From positions 248,001 through 312,000 of the forward strand of contig NZ_PYLO01000003.1 of NCBI RefSeq assembly GCF_003024715.1: a DNA stretch of 64,000 bases. The letters are read 5' to 3'. Below, piece after piece: positions 26,954 to 35,715 of this stretch (position 1 is its first letter; each line of letters starts with the position of its first letter). Source of the stretch: Clostridium fessum. Its GTDB lineage: Bacteria > Bacillota > Clostridia > Lachnospirales > Lachnospiraceae. Both the position numbers and the translations under genes were made by a program. The notes under the pieces were generated by a model, which saw only the letters and a list, made by a program, of their open reading frames with translations, had not been told where the DNA came from and ran no database searches.

Positions 26954-27145
26954 TTATGACTTCGGGCCACGATGGCCCGAAGGGCGGGGCTCCACGATCA
27001 GCGCCCGGAACTTCTTCCGGCACTGTTTTTTCTTTCCTTTGCACTCCTTGTAGTAACGGCATCCCTTACAAGGATCGTCATTGTCCCAGCCGGGGTGCGG
27101 TACTTCCTTCATCATTCGTTCAAAAGGGCTGCTTGTAAAATTCAT
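26954..27145 (-). CDS. Small cysteine-containing ICE protein
   Basis: A 63-residue protein from the ATG at 27145, seven bases after GGAGG. MNFTSSPFERMMKEVPHPGW is followed by a compact CKGCRYYKECKGKKKQC cluster that could hold zinc. Its last residues, PSGHRGPKS, are coded by a copy of the 23-bp palindrome (26960-26982), so the repeat has become part of the protein. Small proteins of this kind precede the Cys-rich VLP gene in related elements. Function unknown. Confidence 0.75.
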   Translation of the reverse strand: MNFTSSPFERMMKEVPHPGWDNDDPCKGCRYYKECKGKKKQCRKKFRALIVEPRPSGHRGPKS

Positions 27146-27147
27146 TC

Positions 27148-27795
27148 TCATTCCTCCGTATCTTCCTCCCACGGCGGGGTATCTTCGTCCTCGGGTTCCT
27201 CTGCGATCTCCTCCAGCTCCCCGTCCTCATATTCGCAGTAATCATCCTCCAAATCCGGGGCCTCATGCTTCGGCTTGTAAATCTTGAAATAGTAACCAAT
27301 CCCACCGCCGGCCAGCACCACCGCACCGATCAGGAGCAGAGAGAGAAGGGGGCTGTCCTTTTTCTCCGGCTCGGGTTCCGGTACTTCCTCCACAGGTTCG
27401 GTGGGCTTTGGCTCTGGCTCCGGGGTCACTTCTTGGGGCGGTTCCTTACCCTGTTCGGCAAGAGGCAGAAGGTCGTCTGTGGTAACGGTATTGAGGAAAT
27501 AGACGTTCTCGCTGGTTTTCTGTTTGTCGATCACCAGATAAAACACGCTCTCGTCTGCGGTGGTGATGGTGTAGAACTCTTTACCGTCCTCGTCGGTGGC
27601 GTTGTCCACCACGGTTCCCGTCCCGTCCGGGGTAAAGGGGTTCTGGGTTTCCGGCTCCGCTTCGGTTTCCACCGGGGCGGGAGCTGTCTCCGGCTGCGGC
27701 TCGCTGCTCTGGGCGTAGGCCGGGACCGTAAAGATCAGGCAACACAAAAGGCTGGCAGCCATCGCCGCCAGCCTGCGGTATTTAGTTTTCTTCAT
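27148..27795 (-). CDS. DUF4366 (CD1107-like) surface protein of the conjugation apparatus
   Basis: A 215-residue protein from the ATG at 27795, preceded by AAGGAGG. It has a signal peptide (about 1-30, MAASLLCCLIFTVPAYAQS), a Pro/Glu-rich extracellular stretch and a short globular part (DEDGKEFYTITTADESVFYL). A second Pro/Glu stretch follows, then a membrane helix (LLSLLLIGAVVLAGGGIGYY, about 160-180) and an acidic cytoplasmic tail. This order is typical of DUF4366/CD1107 proteins, which are held to belong to the ICE transfer machinery at the cell surface. Its start overlaps the end of the DUF4315-type gene. Confidence 0.85.
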   Translation of the reverse strand: MKKTKYRRLAAMAASLLCCLIFTVPAYAQSSEPQPETAPAPVETEAEPETQNPFTPDGTGTVVDNATDEDGKEFYTITTADESVFYLVIDKQKTSENVYFLNTVTTDDLLPLAEQGKEPPQEVTPEPEPKPTEPVEEVPEPEPEKKDSPLLSLLLIGAVVLAGGGIGYYFKIYKPKHEAPDLEDDYCEYEDGELEEIAEEPEDEDTPPWEEDTEE

Positions 27796-28048
27796 GGGCT
27801 GTGTCCTCCTTTTCGGGTGCCTCCGGCTTCGGGTCAGTATGGCCCGAAGCGGTAAGGCTGTTTTTGGGGTCATTCAAAAAAGCCATAAGCTGGGCGGGGG
27901 TCAGTTTGAGCGAGCGCACCGCCTGCACGATCTGGCTGTTTTCTTCCTCCTGTTTCTGCTTTTCCAGCTCCCGGATTTTGGCCTGCCACTCGGCTGCCTT
28001 CTCCCGGGCTTTTTCCAGTTCCTTATCGAGCTTGTCGATCTTGTTCAT
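27782..28048 (-). CDS. DUF4315-like coiled-coil protein
   Basis: An 88-residue protein from the ATG at 28048, seven bases after AGGAG. A coiled coil (about 1-45, KLDKELEKAREKAAEWQAKI) is followed by QAVRSLKLTPAQLMAFLND, the hallmark of DUF4315. The acidic tail contains ASGHTDPKP, coded by the palindrome copy at 27827-27849, inserted in frame. It overlaps the downstream gene by 14 bp. Partner of the adjacent DUF4366 protein in many Tn1549-like elements; molecular role unknown. Confidence 0.85.
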   Translation of the reverse strand: MNKIDKLDKELEKAREKAAEWQAKIRELEKQKQEEENSQIVQAVRSLKLTPAQLMAFLNDPKNSLTASGHTDPKPEAPEKEDTAHEEN

Positions 28049-28070
28049 GCAAGGACTCCTTTCCTCTGGC

Positions 28071-29972
28071 TCACAAACGCCCGAAGGCATAGAAATGTGT
28101 CTGCCAGTAGCTTGAATTGATGTTTGCGTATTGGATGGGCGAACCACAATGAAGCATCATCCCGTCGCCCACATAAATCCCCACATGGGACACAGGGCCG
28201 GGGCTGTCATAGGTTCCCGTGAAAAAGATAATGTCGCCGGGCTTTGCCTCGGAGGGAGAAATGATAGCGCACTGGTTGTAAATGCCCTGCGCCGTGGTAC
28301 GGGGCAGGTTGTGGACGCCGCTGGCCGTGTACACCCAGCAGACAAAGCCCGAACAGTCAAAGGAGGTGGACGGGCTGGAGCCGCCCCACACATAGGGCCA
28401 GCCGATATACTTTGTGGCTTCTTCCATGAGCGCCGCAAAAGCCGGGTCATCCAGCGCCTCGCCGGGTATCTCATAGCTGGGGCCGGTATCTTCGCCGCCG
28501 TTGTAAATCCCTTCCCACAGATAGGGCTTGTTGCCTTTGAGCTGCTGCATAACGGTGTAGATTTCCCGCTGCTGTTCGTTAAGCCTCGGCAGGATCACGG
28601 CAGGCAGCGTCTTGTTTGTGAGGGTCACATTTAAGATGTAATACTCATAGGGGACTTCCTCGGTGGTGGTTTCCCCTGTCTCCGGGTCGGTGCTGGTTTC
28701 GGTGCGGTAGCGTATCTCGACTTCCTCCGTCAAGGTCAGTTCATACTGTGCCTCAAAGATCTCCCGCAGCTCGTCCTGCACCTGTTCCCGGAAATACACA
28801 TGGTACTTTGCCGAGAGATAGGACGCCAGCTCATAGGGGTTATGGCCGATCTCGTCCACGGAATAGCGGTACTCGTCATAGCCGGGATGGGTGCTTTCGA
28901 TGTTTGCCACCGTCTGCGCCAGCTCGTTTTCCAGCGCCGTGTAGTCCTCGTCTACGCCCAGCAGGTCCGTATCCTCCGAGGCGTAGGAGGTGCCGGATAA
29001 CGCATTGGCAAGGCCGCTGCCAAGCGTGGGGAAGATGGAGCTTACCGCCGACACAAGAAAACAGAGCAGCAACAGCAGGAGCAGGACCAGCACCGCCACG
29101 GGATGACGGGTCACAAACTGCGCCGCCCGCCGGGTCGCAGTTCCCGAAGCGGCAGCGGTTTTCTTTGCGGCCTTTGCGCCCTGTTTTGCAGCCGCCTTTG
29201 CTTCTTTGGAATACCGGCGTTTCAGTTTCCATTTCTGCTGCACACGGGAAAGCGGATTGCTGGCAAGCTCCGGGTGCTCGGAGGCCATCTTCTGAAAATC
29301 CATATTGGCCCGGGCTTTTATGTCCTTCCGTTCCCACTTTGCCACCTTCCGGGCCGGGTGTTCCTGCCAGCGGCGTTTGGCATACCGGGTCAGTTTCCGG
29401 GCTCCGGCCTCGGCCACAAGTTCCGACTTATGGGCTCCTTCCACACCCACATTTTCATGCTCGACTTCGTGGATCTTGTTGTGGACATAGAACCATGCTT
29501 CTGTACGGGCTCCCCGGACTGCCTTTTTTGCAAGCCCCGGCGGTTTCTTCGCTGCCCGTTTTGCCTCGGTCTTGTCCAGTTTCTCCCGAGCCTTTCCCAG
29601 CTTTTTCCCGGCGTGTTCCGCTTTTGCCTGTGCTTTCTGGTACTTGTCCTTTTTGCTCCCGGCATTCTCTGCGGAGCCCTCCGGCTCCTGTGCCTTGCTG
29701 GTATCCTGCGGCCCGCCCGCTTCATCCTCCTGCCTCATGCGGTCAGAGGGACGGCTTTTGCGGCTGTCCTCTTGAAACTTGCCGCTTTTGGACTTCGGGC
29801 CATCGTGGCCCGAAGGGCTGTCCTGCCCGGTATCCTCGTCCTCAAACCGCAGGCGTCGGGATGGTGCAGGGGAAGGCCCTTCCCGTTCCGCCGGTCCGGG
29901 GCGATTGCCCCCGGTATCCTCCGTCGGCCCCGGCCTTTGAAAACTCCGTTTGTCCGGTTTCTTTCCGATGAT
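28071..29972 (-). CDS. CD1108-like NlpC/P60 cell-wall hydrolase of the secretion system
   Basis: The frame is open from about 29972 to the stop. An ATG occurs only at 29738, deep inside a conserved-looking N-terminus (GKKPDKRSFQRPGPTEDTGG). AAGGAGGG lies just upstream of two ATC codons (29972 and 29969), so an ATC start giving about 633 residues is the best fit. The N-terminal third is basic and helical, with a membrane helix at about 290-310 (HPVAVLVLLLLLLLCFLV) and an extracellular NlpC/P60 domain with catalytic Cys (FDCSGFVCWV, about 539) and His (SHVGIYVGDG). It opens peptidoglycan for the mating channel (VirB1-like). A palindrome copy at 29793 is read in frame as SGHDGPK. Confidence 0.88.
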   Translation of the reverse strand: MIGKKPDKRSFQRPGPTEDTGGNRPGPAEREGPSPAPSRRLRFEDEDTGQDSPSGHDGPKSKSGKFQEDSRKSRPSDRMRQEDEAGGPQDTSKAQEPEGSAENAGSKKDKYQKAQAKAEHAGKKLGKAREKLDKTEAKRAAKKPPGLAKKAVRGARTEAWFYVHNKIHEVEHENVGVEGAHKSELVAEAGARKLTRYAKRRWQEHPARKVAKWERKDIKARANMDFQKMASEHPELASNPLSRVQQKWKLKRRYSKEAKAAAKQGAKAAKKTAAASGTATRRAAQFVTRHPVAVLVLLLLLLLCFLVSAVSSIFPTLGSGLANALSGTSYASEDTDLLGVDEDYTALENELAQTVANIESTHPGYDEYRYSVDEIGHNPYELASYLSAKYHVYFREQVQDELREIFEAQYELTLTEEVEIRYRTETSTDPETGETTTEEVPYEYYILNVTLTNKTLPAVILPRLNEQQREIYTVMQQLKGNKPYLWEGIYNGGEDTGPSYEIPGEALDDPAFAALMEEATKYIGWPYVWGGSSPSTSFDCSGFVCWVYTASGVHNLPRTTAQGIYNQCAIISPSEAKPGDIIFFTGTYDSPGPVSHVGIYVGDGMMLHCGSPIQYANINSSYWQTHFYAFGRL

Positions 29973-30017
29973 GTATCCCTCCTTTCCAAACCTCGGGCCA
30001 GCATGGCCCGAAGTGTG

Positions 30018-32411
30018 TTATGCCCGGTTCATTTCCTGTTTTTTGTCCTCCGGGCGGGTGGTCATAATGGCGTACAGCTCGGTGTTCTGCGGGAAGCGGT
30101 CAACAAACGGGATGGTGGTGTTCCCGAAGAACAGCAGCCCTTCGCCGGAATTGGTATGGGTCACATAGGAAAGCTGGTGGGGGCTGATCCCAAGCTGTTT
30201 GGCTAAAATCTGCCGGTCCCCCTGTGCCTGCGAGAGCAGCACAAGGAAGTCCGAGTTTTCAAAGATGTTCTCGATCTCCGGGCTTGCCAGAAAATCCTTT
30301 ACGTTCTGCGTTAAAGCACTCGGAACGCACCCTTTTTTCCGCAGCATTTTCCAGATCGCTACACAATAGCTTGCCGTCAGACGGTCACGGAGCAGCACAT
30401 GAAATTCGTCAAAGTAGCACCATGTAGCGATACCGCGGAGGAAATTCATGGACACCTGCGAGTTTACCAAGTCCTGCATAATGAGCATGGCAATCGTCCG
30501 AAGCCCGGCTCCCAGCTTTTTTAAGTCAAGGCATACCAGACGGCGGTTTAAGTCCACGTTGGTTTCATGGTTGAACACGTTAAGGGAACCGGACACATAG
30601 ATTTCAAGAGCCGTCGCCAGCCGCACCGCCTCGCCCTCCGGCTGGGAACAGAGCAGGTCATACAGGGTTTGGAGGGTCGGCATTTTGCTTGTTTCCGGGT
30701 CCTGCAAGTGTTCCCGGTACATCTGGCGCACACAGCGGTCAATGACGGTACGCTCCACCGGCTGCAAGCCGTCCTTGCCGCCAACGATCAGCTCCATCAG
30801 CGACAGGATAAAGTCGGCTTTCAGCGCCATCGGGTTTTCCTCGTCGAAGCTCAAATCAATGTCCATCGGATTGATGTGGTGGGGGCTGTCCGGGGCGATC
30901 TCGATGACCTGTCCGCCCAGCCGCCTGATAAGGGGCGAATATTCGCCCATCGGGTCCACCACGATAATGCGGTCTTTTGTGGCAAGGAACACATTCACAA
31001 GCTCCCGCTTTGCGGCAAAGGATTTGCCGGAGCCAGGCACGCCGAGGAACAGGCCGTTGGGGTTTTTGAGCTTTTTCCGGTTCGCCATGATGACGTTATG
31101 GGAAAGTGCGTTGAGCCCGTAATAGACGGCTTCGCCATCCATGCGGAGCTCCTGCGTCATAAAGGGAACGAAAATGGCCGTGGAGCTGGTCGTCATGCCG
31201 CGCTTGATCTCAATGCCGTTATGGCCCAGCGGAAGGCTGGAAAGAAAACCGTCCTCCTGCTGGAAGTCCAGCCGCTTCAAGGTGCAGTTGTATTTCTGGA
31301 CGATACCGGACACCGTGAACAGGTCATTGTCCAGCTCCCGGCGGGTCGGAGCCATGTTTACCACAAGGAAGGTCAGCAGGAACATTCTTTCATTCCGGCT
31401 CTGTAAATCTTCCAGAAGGGTCTTTGCGTCGTTGCTGTATGTTACGAGGTCGGGCGGAAGTATGTCCATGTCGTACCCTGACCGGGCTGCCTTCTTTTGT
31501 TCCTCCACCTTCATCTTGTCAATGTCGGAGACTTTGGCCTTGATGGATTTTACGGCGGCGGCCTGATCAACGGTCTGGATATGGAGGGTGATGGTCATTT
31601 CCGCATCCATTTCCAAAAGCTCCGCCAGCAGCTTGTCCGAGAGCTCCGAGGCCAAAATCTGCAAGTAGGAGGCAGCGCCCCAAGTCGTCCCCACCCGGAA
31701 CAGTCGGCTGAAACGAAAATCGAAACTGTCCGGGGCGATAAAGTCTTTGGTGGAAAGCCCGGTTTTGGGGATCATATCCCATGAAAACCGGAAGGGGGAG
31801 CCGCTGCCGGGGTGGAGCTGCCCGTGAAGAAGCTCCAGCCGTTCCAGCCCTGAAAGGGAGCGGCACTTGACGCCCAGCTTTTTGAAGTTCCCGCAAATGT
31901 CCGCCTCTACACGTTCCAGCCTTGCCCTGGCGGTGGAAAGGTCGTCCACGTTCACGCCGAAGGTCAGGAGCTTTGTGCGGACAATGCCGTTGTTGCTTTT
32001 GGCGATCTGGTTTTCCAGCATTTCCACATACTCACACCGGACGCTGTTGTAATCGTCATCCTGCATGGGGATGTTCACGCTGTACCGGCTGCCCGGGCGG
32101 CTTCGGTGGTTGAGGAAGGAAAGCTGGAACGGAAGGCTGCTGTCAAAGTAGTTGAGGCAGGCGCTCCACCCGTCAAAGATGGCCGCCTGATCTTCGGACT
32201 GTGCGAGCTGGTAGTTGATGTCCTCGTATTCAATGGTTTTGGTGTAATAGCGGTCCGTTACCCGGCACACCCCATCCCGGTACATTTCCCGGTAAGGGAG
32301 GGTCTGCTGGGCGGTGGTGGGAATGTTCTTTCCCTTTGTGAACAGGCCGGTAAGGCCCTGCTTTTCAGGCTTTCTGCCTGCGGGCTTTCCGGCCCTTCTG
32401 CTGTTTTGCAA
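30018..32411 (-). CDS. virB4: VirB4-type conjugation ATPase
   Basis: About 797 residues from a TTG at 32411, chosen because AAGGAGG lies nine bases upstream; the longer ATG frame begins before that site. Walker A is GLFLGVPGSGKSFAAKRE (about 455-465), Walker B lies near CYFDEFHVLLRD, and the central domain shows the VirB4/TraE fold (YREMYRDGVCRVTDRYYTKT at the start). VirB4 drives assembly of the type IV secretion channel at the inner face of the membrane. Its start overlaps the end of the PrgI gene, the usual pairing. A palindrome copy lies four bases after the stop. Confidence 0.93.
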   Translation of the reverse strand: MQNSRRAGKPAGRKPEKQGLTGLFTKGKNIPTTAQQTLPYREMYRDGVCRVTDRYYTKTIEYEDINYQLAQSEDQAAIFDGWSACLNYFDSSLPFQLSFLNHRSRPGSRYSVNIPMQDDDYNSVRCEYVEMLENQIAKSNNGIVRTKLLTFGVNVDDLSTARARLERVEADICGNFKKLGVKCRSLSGLERLELLHGQLHPGSGSPFRFSWDMIPKTGLSTKDFIAPDSFDFRFSRLFRVGTTWGAASYLQILASELSDKLLAELLEMDAEMTITLHIQTVDQAAAVKSIKAKVSDIDKMKVEEQKKAARSGYDMDILPPDLVTYSNDAKTLLEDLQSRNERMFLLTFLVVNMAPTRRELDNDLFTVSGIVQKYNCTLKRLDFQQEDGFLSSLPLGHNGIEIKRGMTTSSTAIFVPFMTQELRMDGEAVYYGLNALSHNVIMANRKKLKNPNGLFLGVPGSGKSFAAKRELVNVFLATKDRIIVVDPMGEYSPLIRRLGGQVIEIAPDSPHHINPMDIDLSFDEENPMALKADFILSLMELIVGGKDGLQPVERTVIDRCVRQMYREHLQDPETSKMPTLQTLYDLLCSQPEGEAVRLATALEIYVSGSLNVFNHETNVDLNRRLVCLDLKKLGAGLRTIAMLIMQDLVNSQVSMNFLRGIATWCYFDEFHVLLRDRLTASYCVAIWKMLRKKGCVPSALTQNVKDFLASPEIENIFENSDFLVLLSQAQGDRQILAKQLGISPHQLSYVTHTNSGEGLLFFGNTTIPFVDRFPQNTELYAIMTTRPEDKKQEMNRA

Positions 32412-32751
32412 TCGGCTGCGCCTCCTTTCTGGCGCTAAGCAGCGCATAGAAGTTTTCGGTTTTGTAAGGCCGCACCCGGGGATAGAGGAACCGGGTGCGG
32501 ATGATGTTTTTCAGCACTTTTTCCAATGGCAGGCCGTCCCGCTCATACATAGCCAGAAAGAAGAACGGGAGCATGAGGCCGATCATTAGGAACATGGCGG
32601 CGCTGTTCCCGATACTGTCACGGGAAAGCAGGTAGGCCGGGAGCCCCACCGCCGCTGCGCCGGAAAAACAAACAAGCTGGCGCTTCGTCAGATTGAAGGC
32701 CAGCTTTGTCTTAATTTTGGAAAGGTCTTTTGGTACTGGCACATAGGCCAT
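32365..32751 (-). CDS. PrgI-family membrane protein (VirB3-like)
   Basis: A 128-residue protein with AAGGAGGTG before the ATG at 32751. MAYVPVPKDLSKIKTKLAFN then LTKRQLVCFSGAAAVGLPAY is the standard PrgI opening. Two membrane helices (about 27-45 and 52-68, AAMFLMIGLMLPFFFLAMYE) are followed by a basic cytoplasmic tail. It fills the VirB3 place next to VirB4 in Gram-positive conjugation systems. It overlaps virB4 by 47 bp. Confidence 0.9.
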   Translation of the reverse strand: MAYVPVPKDLSKIKTKLAFNLTKRQLVCFSGAAAVGLPAYLLSRDSIGNSAAMFLMIGLMLPFFFLAMYERDGLPLEKVLKNIIRTRFLYPRVRPYKTENFYALLSARKEAQPIAKQQKGRKARRQKA

Positions 32752-32795
32752 TTGGGTACACCTCCTTTACTGCTTCGGGCCAGCATGGCCCGAGG

Positions 32796-33416
32796 TCATC
32801 TTGCGGCCTCTTTGGCCGGGGCTGTACTGCGGGCGGCTTCGGCGGCCTTACGTCCGCTCTGCCTTGCCCGCCAGTATTCGGGATTATACTGCCGGATGGA
32901 CTGGTTGAGGTTTTCTTCAAACTGCCCTTTGTCCTTAATGCGGTCAGGTATGTTCCACAGCTTTTTGTCCAACAGTTCCCGGAGCACCACACTTTCCTGC
33001 GCGTCCTCCTCATAGCAGATATAGCCCTTATCCTTGAAGCCGCACTTTTTCGCTGCTGGGGAGAGGACGGCGGCTACCTCGTTTGCCACCATCGTTCCGC
33101 CGTGGCTGGCGGTAGATACCAGAAACACCCCTGGACAGAGGGTTTCACAGCTCTGCACATCACCCCACGGGGAACTTTTCGGCGCATGGAACATTCCGCC
33201 CGTCCGGCTCCGGTCCGCCTGCATGAGCGCCGCCTTTTCCAATATGGCGCGAAGTTCCGGGGAAAAGTAGGCGTATTCCCGCAGGACACGGGCGGCCTCC
33301 CCGCCGCAGGCGTTCATCAACAGGGTATAGGCATCGCTGTCCGCTTTGGTACAGCGGCCCAGCAGTTTTCCGTCGTAATAGCAGGCCGCGTCATAGCCCG
33401 TCCGTTTGCGTGGCAT
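32796..33416 (-). CDS. ICE protein of unknown function (DUF7007-like)
   Basis: A 206-residue protein from the ATG at 33416, preceded by AAAGGAGG. The N-terminal part starts MPRKRTGYDAACYYDGKLLG. The second part (FHAPKSSPWGDVQSCETLCP, GVFLVSTASHGGTMVANEVA) resembles DUF7007 proteins, from memory. It has no membrane segment. It sits among the transfer genes between SpoVG and PrgI, with palindromes on both sides (32773 touching its stop, 33436 just before its ribosome binding site). Function unknown. Confidence 0.7.
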   Translation of the reverse strand: MPRKRTGYDAACYYDGKLLGRCTKADSDAYTLLMNACGGEAARVLREYAYFSPELRAILEKAALMQADRSRTGGMFHAPKSSPWGDVQSCETLCPGVFLVSTASHGGTMVANEVAAVLSPAAKKCGFKDKGYICYEEDAQESVVLRELLDKKLWNIPDRIKDKGQFEENLNQSIRQYNPEYWRARQSGRKAAEAARSTAPAKEAAR

Positions 33417-33458
33417 GGTTCCCGCCTCCTTTCTGCTTCGGGCCAGCATGGCCCGAGG

Positions 33459-33881
33459 TCAACGCTCTGCGCTGCGGCTGGGCTTTTCCTTCGGAGGCCG
33501 TTCTGCCTTTGCCTGTTCGGCAGCCGCTTTTCCGGCTTTGAGCTGGTCGCTGATGGATGCACGCCCCACAGAGCCACGCTCCGCCATCTGTTCCAGCTTT
33601 GCCTCATAGGCTTGCAGAACAGCGGTGTTGAGCTGTTCCCGGAACTCCTTTGTGACAGGGTAGGCCATATCCCGGTAGCCGCCTTTGCCGTCTGGCTGGC
33701 TGGGCATCCCAAGAAAGAGCCCCTTGCTGCCCTGTACGATTTTCAGATTTTCCACCACAAAGCAGTCATTGAATTTCACGCTGGCAAAGCCCATGAGGTT
33801 TTTCACAGGTTCGATGACCCGCACGCTTACATCCAGCTTTATAGGGGCAGCTGGTGTTCCGCCCGCATTTTTTTCCTGCAT
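33459..33881 (-). CDS. SpoVG-family protein
   Basis: A 140-residue protein from the ATG at 33881 with AAAGGAG upstream. LDVSVRVIEPVKNLMGFASV then KFNDCFVVENLKIVQGSKGL and FLGMPSQPDGKGGYRDMAYP are the SpoVG fold, a small nucleic-acid-binding protein. The C-terminal 45 residues are a charged extension not found in chromosomal SpoVG. It probably serves as an ICE-borne regulator binding DNA or RNA. Palindromes flank it (33436 touching the stop, 33898 upstream). Confidence 0.88.
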   Translation of the reverse strand: MQEKNAGGTPAAPIKLDVSVRVIEPVKNLMGFASVKFNDCFVVENLKIVQGSKGLFLGMPSQPDGKGGYRDMAYPVTKEFREQLNTAVLQAYEAKLEQMAERGSVGRASISDQLKAGKAAAEQAKAERPPKEKPSRSAER

Positions 33882-33923
33882 GGATTTCTCCTTTCCGCTT
33901 CGGGTCAGCATGACCCGAAGCTG

Positions 33924-34463
33924 TTACAAGTTTACAGTGCTTTCAACTTCGTTTCCCCACACGTCCCATCCGGGCTTTTTTTCTCTGGCGAACAATTCCA
34001 CTCGTGGTATATCGCCCATCAGTTCTACAATTTTCCGCCTGGCCTCGTCCGGCTTTTTACTGTGGCGCTCTATCGGGGAAACAATAAGCTGGTGAACACC
34101 GGTAGACTTACGCTTCGGATGTCCTTTTACTGCTAAAAGACAAATTTCTGCATTGCCTCTGGTCCAATACCCCAGACCGTAAAACCATGAGTAGGAGCGC
34201 CGGTTCCTCTTTATCCATACAAAAGCCACAGAACGATAAGAAAAGCCCCATGCTTTAATGACCTTTAAGGCTTCCGGCAGTTGTGGGAATGTTGCCCACA
34301 GAAACAAAACGCTGTCTTTTGCAGCCAAGTCGGCCACTGGAAGGGAACAAATTTCTTCAATACTCATAGTGGGATAATGAAGCTCTGCTGATCCCTGCCT
34401 GTTTTTCTGCTCATACCGCCACGGTGGATCTGCATAGATTATCGAAAATTTTTCTTTCGGCAT
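33924..34463 (-). CDS. MT-A70 family adenine methyltransferase
   Basis: A 179-residue protein with AAAGGAGG before the ATG at 34463. FSIIYADPPWRYEQKNRQGS carries the catalytic DPPW near residue 12, and FLWATFPQLPEALKVIKAWG and WTRGNAEICLLAVKGHPKRK complete the MT-A70 fold. Members methylate adenine N6 in DNA. No restriction enzyme partner is nearby, so it is an orphan methylase that could protect the ICE from restriction or mark its own sites. It lies between virB6 and spoVG. Confidence 0.9.
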   Translation of the reverse strand: MPKEKFSIIYADPPWRYEQKNRQGSAELHYPTMSIEEICSLPVADLAAKDSVLFLWATFPQLPEALKVIKAWGFSYRSVAFVWIKRNRRSYSWFYGLGYWTRGNAEICLLAVKGHPKRKSTGVHQLIVSPIERHSKKPDEARRKIVELMGDIPRVELFAREKKPGWDVWGNEVESTVNL

Positions 34464-34504
34464 GATCCTCCTTTCCGCTTCGGGTCAGCATGGCCCGAAG
34501 TCTC

Positions 34505-35371
34505 TTAATGGCAGCCGAAGATGGATTTTGCAAGACTGCCTGTTTTGAATAAGGTAAAACACAGCAGCACCGTATATCCCACGCAGCCCCAGATCGCCCC
34601 GATGGGGTCGCCGTCGGTGGCGATACTCTGGATCAGCACCGCATAGATTGCGACACAGACTAAGATCAACAGACCTTGAAAGCCCACCGCAAAGAGGGAG
34701 CGGAAATAGTTCTGCCCCATGTGTCCGGTTTCCCTGTTGGGGACTGTGGCAAACGGGATAGGCGCTAAACTTGTGAGTAAATAGATTTCAGTCATACGGC
34801 CATATACGATGACGAAGATCACGATATTTAAGGCAATCATGGTAAGCTGGATCAGGAAGGATTGTAGCCAGAGTCCGAACAGAGGACCCAACTCCATCGC
34901 TTCAAGTTCTGTCCGTAGACTGTCCAGCACATCCGGCGTGATCTCTGTCCCGTTCTGGATAATGCCCGCTGACTGCTGTATCACATGCTGGCTCACATCA
35001 AAGACCGCCAGCACGATATTGAAGGTATTCGTCAGGATCATCACAGCCACAAAGGTTTTGAACACCCACTTAAAAAACATCCATGTGTCAACTTCATGGA
35101 GGTTGTTGCGTTCTATGAGCATCTGTATCAGCTCATAGGTCATTACAAAAGTGAGGATGACCCCGGCGATTGGCAGGATGGCAGTTTCAGAGATCTGTCG
35201 TATCATGGAAAAGACCCCGGCGTTCCAGTCCGCCGGGGTCGTGCCGACCTGTGTGGCGATCTCGCCAACGCTCTGATTGACGTTATCGAAAAGGCCGTCC
35301 AGATTTCCCATGATACCATCGACGAGCAGACCTTTCAGCCATTCAACGATTGCGTCGATGATAAAGTCCAT
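34505..35371 (-). CDS. VirB6/TrbL-type channel protein
   Basis: A 288-residue protein with AGGAG before the ATG at 35371. It has about six membrane helices (for example AILPIAGVILTFVMTYELIQ, MIALNIVIFVIVYGRM, GLLILVCVAIYAVLI) and an extracellular loop in the middle. The pattern and the C-terminal GCVGYTVLLCFTLFKTGSLA match VirB6/TrbL proteins that form the inner-membrane channel of type IV secretion systems. It lies 39 bp after the Maff2 gene. Confidence 0.88.
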   Translation of the reverse strand: MDFIIDAIVEWLKGLLVDGIMGNLDGLFDNVNQSVGEIATQVGTTPADWNAGVFSMIRQISETAILPIAGVILTFVMTYELIQMLIERNNLHEVDTWMFFKWVFKTFVAVMILTNTFNIVLAVFDVSQHVIQQSAGIIQNGTEITPDVLDSLRTELEAMELGPLFGLWLQSFLIQLTMIALNIVIFVIVYGRMTEIYLLTSLAPIPFATVPNRETGHMGQNYFRSLFAVGFQGLLILVCVAIYAVLIQSIATDGDPIGAIWGCVGYTVLLCFTLFKTGSLAKSIFGCH

Positions 35372-35410
35372 ACATCAGCTCCTTCTGGAAAAAGGGACAA
35401 CGGGTGACAC

Positions 35411-35626
35411 TTAGCTGAACAGACCGGACAGCAGAGGGATAAGCTGAAGGCCGATCAGAACGACACCGCCGCCAGCCATGAGCTGCTTAATGCCCTGTGA
35501 TTTTGCCGCAGGGTTGTCCGACCCGTAACCTTCCAGAAGGTTGATGACACCCCACACCGCCAGACCGGCGCCAAGAGCCATGACCAGAATTTTAAGAATG
35601 TCGATTGCCTGATTGAAAAATTCCAT
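35411..35626 (-). CDS. Maff2-family protein (VirB2-like pilin candidate)
   Basis: A 71-residue protein from the ATG at 35626, preceded by GGAGG. It starts MEFFNQAIDILKILVMALGA and has two hydrophobic helices separated by EGYGSDNPAAKSQGIKQLM. Maff2 proteins are small two-helix membrane proteins found before VirB6 in Tn1549-like elements and resemble VirB2 pilins in size and topology. The longer upstream frame begins before the terminator region and is not needed. Confidence 0.9.
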   Translation of the reverse strand: MEFFNQAIDILKILVMALGAGLAVWGVINLLEGYGSDNPAAKSQGIKQLMAGGGVVLIGLQLIPLLSGLFS

Positions 35627-35666
35627 ATACGTTCCTCCATTTTGTTTGTTTGATGGTTTTGGGTAC

Positions 35667-35691
35667 AAAAAAAGCCGCCCACATCGGCGGC
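35667..35691 (-). terminator. Terminator after virD4
   Basis: GCCGCC (35674-35679) pairs with GGCGGC (35686-35691). The minus strand continues with T7. It follows directly on the palindrome copy at 35693-35715, which touches the virD4 stop. Confidence 0.85.
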
Positions 35692-35715
35692 GCTTCGGGT
35701 CATCATGGCCCGAAG

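Noticed and set aside
29735..30004. 89-codon minus-strand frame starting MLARGLERRD
   Set aside because: Its start lies inside the 23-bp palindrome, and the frame competes with the N-terminus of the NlpC/P60 protein, which has the better ribosome binding site and conserved-looking residues.
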